NCBI GenBank assembly: GCA_027489105.1
Contig: JAIYAJ010000498.1
Span: 1-19,634 of the forward strand
Direction: 5' to 3'
Length of the DNA stretch: 19,634 nt
DNA from: Zymomonas sp.
Lineage (GTDB): Bacteria > Pseudomonadota > Alphaproteobacteria > Sphingomonadales > Sphingomonadaceae
The notes under the pieces were generated by a model. That model made no database searches. It was not told the origin of the DNA and saw only the letters and a list, made by a program, of their open reading frames with translations. The position numbers and the translations under genes were made by a program. Positions 14,529 through 19,634 of this stretch are shown here, one piece after another. The first letter of the stretch is position 1, and the number at the start of each line of letters is the position of its first letter.

Positions 14529-16121
14529 ATGAAGCCTCTCGTGGTGATCGGATTTTTGGGCTCGACGCTCGATGCGACTAAATTCGGCCCATCTCGCTGG
14601 AACAAGTGGCGGCCCTCTGTCGGGCTGACGATGCACGAGGATCTGCGCGTCGACCGCTTTCTCATGCTGCACGGGACGCCGCATGGCCGCTTGGCCGAAT
14701 ATGTCGCCGATGACATTGCATCGGTTTCGCCGGAGACAACGGTCGAGCGGCGAAAGCTCGACTTCGATGACCCCTGGGACTTCGAGGAAGTGTACGGCAA
14801 GCTGCTCGATTTCGCGCGTGCCGAGCCGTTCGATCCGGAAACCGAAGACTATCTCATCCACATCACCACCGGCACGCACGTAGCGCAAATCTGCCTCTTT
14901 CTATTGACGGAGGCGCGGTACCTACCTGGGCGACTGCTGCAGACGCAGCCCGAGCGCGGATCGATCAACCCGGCAGGGACGTGGAACACCATCGACCTCG
15001 ATCTCTCGCGCTATGACAGCATCGCCACGCGCTTCGCTGTCGCCAGCGCGGAAAGCGCCTCCTTCCTCAAATCCGGCATCGAGACGCGCAACGCCGCCTT
15101 CAACCGCATGATCGACGAGATCGAACGCGTGGCGCTGCGCTCCAAAGCCCCGATCCTGCTGATGGGGCCGACGGGAGCGGGCAAGAGCCTGCTCGCGCGG
15201 CGGATTTACGAACTCAAGAAATCGAAGCATCAAGTCGCGGGGCCGTTCGTCGAGGTGAATTGCGCGACGCTGAAGGGCGACGGCGCGATGTCGGCGCTGT
15301 TCGGGCATCGAAAGGGCGCTTTTACCGGGGCGATCGCCGATCGTCCCGGCCTGCTGCGTTCGGCCGACAAGGGGATGCTGTTCCTGGATGAGATAGGCGA
15401 GCTAGGCCTAGACGAACAGGCGATGATTCTGCGTGCGATCGAGGAAAAGCGGTTCCTACCGGTCGGGTCCGATAAGGAAACCGCATCCGAGTTTCAGCTT
15501 ATCGCCGGCACGAACCGGGATCTGGGGGAAGCCGTGGCGTCCGGCGCGTTCCGAGATGATCTCTATGCCCGACTCAATCTCTGGACCTTTAACCTGCCTG
15601 GGCTCGCGGAACGCCGCGAGGATATTGAGCCCAACATCGACTATGAGCTCGATCGCTTCGCCGAACGGGAGGGTGATCGGGCCAGCTTCAACAAAGAGGC
15701 GCGCCAGCACTATCTTGCATTTGCGGCCGGCCCGGAAGGTCGGTGGCCCGGCAATTTTCGTGATCTTGCCGCCAGCATCACGCGCATGGCTACACTCAGC
15801 CCCAAGGGCCGGATTGATCTGGACTGCGTCAATTTCGAGATTCAGCGTCTCAAACGCCTCTGGGCCGGCCAACGAAACGCGGCATCAGAAATATTGATCG
15901 ATATCCTCACGCCGGAAGCTCTTGCCCAAGTCGACCCATTCGACCGCGTCCAGCTCGCTGAGACTGTCCGCATCTGTCGCGCAAGCCGATCGCTATCGGA
16001 AGCAGGGCGAACGCTGTTTTCTGCGTCGCGCACTCGCCGTAGCTCCGCGAACGATGCAGATCGGCTCCGGAAATACCTTGCACGCTTCGGACTGGACTGG
16101 GCTGGCCTCACCGCTCGTTAA
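14529..16121 (+). CDS. rtcR: RtcR, CARF-domain sigma-54-dependent activator of the RNA-repair operon
   Basis: A 530-aa enhancer-binding protein. Residues 1-180 are the RtcR-type CARF sensor (HITTGTHVAQI at 111-121 is the ligand-loop region), which in characterised systems senses RNA ends with 2',3'-cyclic phosphate from damaged tRNA. Residues about 185-420 form the AAA+ domain: Walker A GPTGAGKS 213-220, GAFTGA 263-268, Walker B LFLDE 284-288. The C-terminal 60 residues fit a helix-turn-helix (SLSEAGRTLFSAS). It begins at ATG 14529 after AAGGGA and lies divergent from the rtc operon, whose sigma-54 promoter and candidate activator sites are in the shared intergenic region. RNA damage would thus switch on rtcB, the unknown gene, rtcA and the Y-like RNAs. 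Confidence 0.94.
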   Translation: MKPLVVIGFLGSTLDATKFGPSRWNKWRPSVGLTMHEDLRVDRFLMLHGTPHGRLAEYVADDIASVSPETTVERRKLDFDDPWDFEEVYGKLLDFARAEPFDPETEDYLIHITTGTHVAQICLFLLTEARYLPGRLLQTQPERGSINPAGTWNTIDLDLSRYDSIATRFAVASAESASFLKSGIETRNAAFNRMIDEIERVALRSKAPILLMGPTGAGKSLLARRIYELKKSKHQVAGPFVEVNCATLKGDGAMSALFGHRKGAFTGAIADRPGLLRSADKGMLFLDEIGELGLDEQAMILRAIEEKRFLPVGSDKETASEFQLIAGTNRDLGEAVASGAFRDDLYARLNLWTFNLPGLAERREDIEPNIDYELDRFAEREGDRASFNKEARQHYLAFAAGPEGRWPGNFRDLAASITRMATLSPKGRIDLDCVNFEIQRLKRLWAGQRNAASEILIDILTPEALAQVDPFDRVQLAETVRICRASRSLSEAGRTLFSASRTRRSSANDADRLRKYLARFGLDWAGLTAR

Positions 16122-16409
16122 GACGGTCTATGGCGTCACAATGCATGGGCAGGGGCCAGAGGCTCGAATGTGTATCCAGCTCGGACGCATAAGGTCAGCA
16201 CGCAGTCCGCAATTGGGGCTTGAACCGCAATTCGACCATCTTGCAATAGCCTTTGCAGGCCCGAGCCGGTCGAGAAGAACCGTGAATCGGGCAATGATCA
16301 GAAGCTCGCATGACTTCATGCCGGCTTGCACAACGCCAAGGTGGGCACGACATAACGCCAGGTCCAGCCTGCCCCCGAAGGGAGAAATATTCTGTATATC
16401 TCAGGATGA
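16122..16409. other. Intergenic stretch between rtcR and tRNA-Leu
   Basis: No credible gene on either strand. A CCC-TTCG-GGG mini-hairpin downstream of the tRNA (minus strand, about 16374-16383) could help end its transcript, but it is only three base pairs and lacks a T-run. Confidence 0.45.
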
Positions 16410-16496
16410 TGGTGCGGTCGAGAAGACTCGAACTTCCACGGCCTTTCGGCCACAACGACCTCAACGTTGCGCGTCTACCAGTTCCGCCACGACCGC
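16410..16496 (-). tRNA. tRNA-Leu, anticodon GAG
   Basis: An 87-nt tRNA with encoded CCA. Acceptor GCGGTCG pairs with CGACCGC; the anticodon loop is TTGAGGT, giving anticodon GAG for CUC/CUU leucine codons. A long variable arm (TGGCC-GAAA-GGCCG) marks it as class II, and the T-loop is TTCGAGT. The D-arm reads GGCGGAACTGGTAGACGC, as usual for tRNA-Leu. Confidence 0.95.
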
Positions 16497-16594
16497 ACAT
16501 CGAACAGGGACCCGGACACCCGGGACGCTGGCATGCCCGCGCCACTAGCAAAGGGTTAGACGGGGCGCAACAGTTGAATCCCGCTTTTCCCAAA

Positions 16595-17695
16595 TCAGTA
16601 GAGAAACATCGGCATGCCCTGCACGTCGGTCAGCTTCGGGCGGTAGCGCACAGGGTCGTAGAGCGCCGCGACGTCGACGCTCTTGGTTCCGCCGAGCAGC
16701 GTGTCGATCGGGACATGGGTGTAGTTGCCATCGCGCAGCGCCAGCATGCGGCCCGTCTCGCCGCGCTCGATCGTCTGGATGGCGAGGCCGCCAAAGGCGA
16801 AGCCGACCATGCGGTCGAGCGCATCGGGATCGCCCGAACGCATCAGATAGGCGAGCTGCTGGACGATCGTACCCTCCTTCGAGCGCTGCTCGATCATGAG
16901 CGCCAGACGGCGGCTGACCGCCTGTTCGCTGCGCTGGGTGGCGGACAGGCGCCGCTCCTCGTCGCTGTCGCCATCGCCGTTGAGCTTCGCGCCTTCGGAG
17001 ATCACACACATCGCATAGGCGCCGGGCCGGCTGCGCCGATCTTCGGCGAGCAATGCCATCAGCCGGTCGGGATCGGCCGGCACCTCGGCGATAACGGTGC
17101 GATCGACCTGCGCCAGGAAACCTGCGAGCAACGCGGTTTCGCCCGACCTGCGGCCGAACAGTTCGACGATCGCGATCCGCTCATGGCTCTCGGCGGTGGT
17201 GCGCAGCGCGTTGATCGCGTCGACCGAACGCGTGATCGCGGTCGAGAAGCCGATGCAATAGTCGGTGCCGAACACGTCATTGTCCATCGTCTTGGGAATG
17301 GAAATGACGGGAAAGCCCTGCTGCGACAGGTGCGCCGAAAAGCGCAGCGTGCCGTCGCCGCCCAGGGTGATCAGCGCGTCGACGCCGAGCGCTTCCAGCA
17401 CCTTCAGGACATGCGCGGTCCGGTCGCCGCCGGCCACGGTGCGCGGATCGGTGCGCGATGTGTGGAGCATCGTCCCGCCGACGCGGTCGATCCCGCGCAC
17501 GGCCGCCCTATCGAGGCGGATGCTGTGCGCCGCGACGCTGACCGCGTCCGCCGGATCGATCTCCAGAAAGCCCTGCCAGCCGCGCCGGAAGCCGATGACC
17601 TCCCAACCGCGATCGATCGCCGACAGCGCGATCGATCGGATGCAGGGATTGAGCCCCGGAACGTCGCCGCCGCCTGTCAAAACTCCGATGCGCAT
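16595..17695 (-). CDS. 6-phosphofructokinase, mixed ATP/PPi-type signature
   Basis: A 366-aa phosphofructokinase-family enzyme that would phosphorylate fructose 6-phosphate to the 1,6-bisphosphate. The N-terminal TGGGDVPGLN binds phosphate; GGDGT is at 112-116; PKTMDND at 134-140 holds the catalytic aspartate D138. In this family a glycine at the GGDG position goes with ATP use, while lysine in PKT (K135) replaces the glycine of E. coli Pfk and is typical of PPi-dependent and group III enzymes. The combination suggests a group III, ATP-using, probably non-allosteric enzyme; PPi use is not excluded. AGGAGG lies 11 bases before the ATG. The start is 76 bases after the zinc-ribbon gene on the same strand, so they may be co-transcribed. 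Confidence 0.9.
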   Translation of the reverse strand: MRIGVLTGGGDVPGLNPCIRSIALSAIDRGWEVIGFRRGWQGFLEIDPADAVSVAAHSIRLDRAAVRGIDRVGGTMLHTSRTDPRTVAGGDRTAHVLKVLEALGVDALITLGGDGTLRFSAHLSQQGFPVISIPKTMDNDVFGTDYCIGFSTAITRSVDAINALRTTAESHERIAIVELFGRRSGETALLAGFLAQVDRTVIAEVPADPDRLMALLAEDRRSRPGAYAMCVISEGAKLNGDGDSDEERRLSATQRSEQAVSRRLALMIEQRSKEGTIVQQLAYLMRSGDPDALDRMVGFAFGGLAIQTIERGETGRMLALRDGNYTHVPIDTLLGGTKSVDVAALYDPVRYRPKLTDVQGMPMFLY

Positions 17696-17771
17696 CGTCC
17701 GGCTATCCTCCTGTCCGTGGTCCCGAGCCGAACCGCATCCGCGACGGCTTGTTCCGCGCCGGCGGCCTGGA

Positions 17772-18536
17772 TCAGCTGCCGGTCGGCCCGATGAAGCTCA
17801 GGTGCAGATTTTTGGCGCCACGCGGAATATCGACCGCCGCGCTGTCGAATTCGGCCGAGGCGCCGGGTGCGAGCATCGGCACGGGCCGCGTGATCGTCCA
17901 GCTATAGACGGTGCGGCCCTGGGTGTCGCGCAGTTCGGCGCGGATGTCGCGGACCGTCTGCGGCTGGTCGGTCGGGTTGACGACCTTGCCGGTGACGGCG
18001 AGCAGTTCATTGCCGCTGGCGGTCTCGCGCCGTTCGGGCTTGCCGGTCATCTCGATCACCAGCGGAACGGGCGCGGGCACGATGCCGAGCTTTTCCGCCA
18101 GCTTGTCCGGACCGACCGCGACCACGGCGCCGATGCCCGACAACAGCAGCAGAGCGATGATGATCGAGGCGATCGTCAGCAGCCGGGCCGTGTTCCGCCG
18201 GCGGCGTCCGGCGGGCACGATATCGTGGATCGGCGCCACCTCGCGCGGGCCGTCATAGCGGGCCTGCACCTCATTCTCGGGCACTTCGCTCGCCGGTCCT
18301 GCTGCGGGTGGGACGGGTTCGACCGTCGTCGGCGCGGCCGGAGCCGGGGACGCGGGGGCAACCGGGGCGGAAGCGCCGCTGTCGCCGGACCGGGCACCCG
18401 CATCGAGCGCCAGCGACGGCGGATCCTGGAACCAGCTATGCTTGCAGCTGGCGCAACGGACCTGGCGGCCCGAAGCCCCGATCGCGGCGTCGGGCACAAG
18501 GTAGCGGGTGTTACAGGCGGGGCAGATCAGTATCAT
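17772..18536 (-). CDS. Zinc-ribbon (MJ0042-type) single-pass membrane protein with DUF3426-like domain
   Basis: A 254-aa protein. Residues 1-40 form the zinc ribbon (CPAC at 5-8, CASC at about 28-31), followed by a proline/alanine-rich linker of about 60 residues, a basic RRRR stop-transfer patch, one membrane helix (about 118-141), and a C-terminal beta-rich domain (about 155-254) like DUF3426, expected outside the cytoplasm. The function is not established. Proteins of this kind often sit beside ftsE in sphingomonads and relatives, which hints at a cell-envelope or division role. Here it is divergent from ftsE across 99 bp. Confidence 0.85.
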   Translation of the reverse strand: MILICPACNTRYLVPDAAIGASGRQVRCASCKHSWFQDPPSLALDAGARSGDSGASAPVAPASPAPAAPTTVEPVPPAAGPASEVPENEVQARYDGPREVAPIHDIVPAGRRRRNTARLLTIASIIIALLLLSGIGAVVAVGPDKLAEKLGIVPAPVPLVIEMTGKPERRETASGNELLAVTGKVVNPTDQPQTVRDIRAELRDTQGRTVYSWTITRPVPMLAPGASAEFDSAAVDIPRGAKNLHLSFIGPTGS

Positions 18537-18635
18537 GGATGCCCTTCACTAGACCCTAGACGACTCCGGCTGCAAGCATTTGCGGGCGCGCCTGTGCTGT
18601 GCCATGGCTCCGCCCATGTGCGAGGGATCGACAGG

Positions 18636-19331
18636 ATGAGGCCGGGGGCCAGCAATATCGTCCAGTTCGAAAATGTCGGGCTGCGCTATGGCTCCGCCAT
18701 GGAGACGCTGAGCGATCTGAGCTTCGACCTCGCGGCCGGCGCTTTCTATTTTCTCACCGGCCCATCGGGCGCGGGGAAGAGCTCGCTGCTGCGCATGATC
18801 TATCTGGCACAGCGGCCGAGCCGGGGCCTGATCCGGATGTTCGGCGAGGACGTCGTCACCCTCCCGCGAGCCCGCATCCCAGGATTTCGCCGCCGGATCG
18901 GTACGGTGTTCCAGGATTTCCGCCTGATCGATCATCTCTCGGCCTATGAGAATATAGCCCTGCCGCTGCGCGTGAACGGGGTCGCCGAGGCGGACATCGA
19001 TACGCCTGTGCGCGAGATGCTCGAATGGGTGGGGCTCTCGGGTCGCGCCCATGCCAAGCCGGCAACCCTGTCGGGCGGAGAGCAGCAGCGCGTGGCGATC
19101 GCCCGCGCGGTGATCGGCCGCCCCGAAATCCTGGTCGCCGACGAGCCTACGGGCAATGTCGACCCGGACATGGCGGGCCGGCTGCTTTATCTGTTCGAAG
19201 CGCTCAACAAGCTGGGCACGACGATCGTCGTCGCCACCCACGACCTCCACCTGATCCCGCGTGTGCGCAATGCGCAGTTGATCAGGCTCGACAAGGGGCG
19301 TCTGGCCCAGCCCATCGGAGCGGCGCACTGA
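18636..19331 (+). CDS. ftsE: Cell-division ATP-binding protein FtsE
   Basis: A 231-aa ABC ATPase, full length for FtsE. Walker A GPSGAGKS is at 42-49, Q-loop Q93 in VFQDF, signature LSGGEQ 145-150, Walker B ILVADE 165-170, and switch histidine H202 in ATHDL. With FtsX it forms an inner-membrane complex that activates peptidoglycan hydrolases at the septum. I start it at 18636, with GAGGGA eight bases upstream; the frame is open much further back but that part is antisense to other genes. Its stop overlaps the ftsX start by one base (TGATG), the usual ftsEX coupling. Confidence 0.94.
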   Translation: MRPGASNIVQFENVGLRYGSAMETLSDLSFDLAAGAFYFLTGPSGAGKSSLLRMIYLAQRPSRGLIRMFGEDVVTLPRARIPGFRRRIGTVFQDFRLIDHLSAYENIALPLRVNGVAEADIDTPVREMLEWVGLSGRAHAKPATLSGGEQQRVAIARAVIGRPEILVADEPTGNVDPDMAGRLLYLFEALNKLGTTIVVATHDLHLIPRVRNAQLIRLDKGRLAQPIGAAH

Positions 19332-19634
19332 TGGCGCTGTTCGGACGCGGATCGGGCAATTGGCTGACCAGCGCGGCGGGCCGGCGTATCCTGCCCGAGG
19401 GCTGGCTGTCGGGTCCGATGCCCTGGGTTATCGCGATCATGATGTTTCTGATGGTGCTCGCGGCGGCGGCCGGCCTCGCGCTCGGCTATGCGGCGCGCGG
19501 CCTCGACAGCCATGTCTATGCCCAGGCCACGATCCAGATCGTCGATGCCAATCAGCCGCGCCGCGATGCCGTCGACGCGGGCCTGCTGAAGATCATGTCG
19601 AAGATGGGGATTTCGGTCGTGTCCTCGTATCGCG
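19331..19634 (+). CDS. ftsX: Cell-division protein FtsX (5' part, cut by the window edge)
   Basis: The first 101 codons are present. A short cytoplasmic N-terminus (about 30 residues) is followed by one hydrophobic helix (about 32-53), then the start of the large extracytoplasmic domain (HVYAQATIQIVDAN). This matches the FtsX layout, in which FtsE drives a four-helix membrane protein that contacts septal amidase activators. The one-base overlap with ftsE supports the call. The rest of the protein is outside the window. Confidence 0.88.
   Translation, partial: MALFGRGSGNWLTSAAGRRILPEGWLSGPMPWVIAIMMFLMVLAAAAGLALGYAARGLDSHVYAQATIQIVDANQPRRDAVDAGLLKIMSKMGISVVSSYR

Noticed and set aside
16310..17794. 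494-aa plus-strand frame over the phosphofructokinase gene
   Set aside because: It runs antisense to the phosphofructokinase and across tRNA-Leu; composition is typical of an opposite-strand shadow.
17265..18635. Long N-terminal extension of FtsE
   Set aside because: It is antisense to the phosphofructokinase and zinc-ribbon genes and lacks similarity; FtsE starts at 18636 with its own ribosome site.

Overview
This high-GC window looks like an alphaproteobacterium of the sphingomonad type. The basis is codon use, divergent ftsEX next to a zinc-ribbon protein, tandem periplasmic S10 peptidases and an Lrp-like regulator. The assignment is inferred from gene content, not from a marker gene. Three blocks can be separated.

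Block 1 (1-9254) is a peptide and amino-acid catabolic operon on the minus strand, read in the order S10 carboxypeptidase, ornithine cyclodeaminase-family protein, secreted amidohydrolase, second S10 carboxypeptidase, APC permease, PLP aminotransferase (cut by the left edge). Several junctions are 4-base overlaps or very short gaps. An Lrp/AsnC regulator is divergent from it across a 268-bp intergenic region that holds an imperfect 19-bp palindrome. The likely scheme is that exported peptidases and the amidohydrolase release amino acids, the permease imports them, and the two cytosolic enzymes begin breakdown under Lrp-type control. The substrate is unknown.

Block 2 (9255-16121) is accessory. 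A 1303-bp IS5-family element (16-bp inverted repeats, CTAG target duplication) has landed on the 3' end of rtcA and supplies its stop codon; its transposase is frameshifted. Next comes an RNA-repair locus. RtcR, a CARF-AAA+ sigma-54 activator, is on the plus strand. The divergent minus-strand operon reads: sigma-54 promoter, a 51-codon remnant of a Ro60/Rsr (TROVE) gene, two non-coding tRNA-mimic elements resembling bacterial Y RNAs, rtcB, an unknown 199-aa gene, rtcA. The mimics keep T-arms and acceptor-like stems, but the acceptor ends are joined by GCAA loops, a circularly permuted tRNA order. Three ATTGRATWT repeats spaced 19-20 bp upstream of the promoter may be the RtcR activator sites. 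This is the most interesting part of the window: a Ro60-Y RNA-Rtc module that seems to have lost its Ro60 gene and kept its Y-like RNAs.

Block 3 (16410-19634) is housekeeping: tRNA-Leu(GAG), a 6-phosphofructokinase with a mixed ATP/PPi signature, a zinc-ribbon membrane protein, and divergent ftsE and ftsX (ftsX cut by the right edge).
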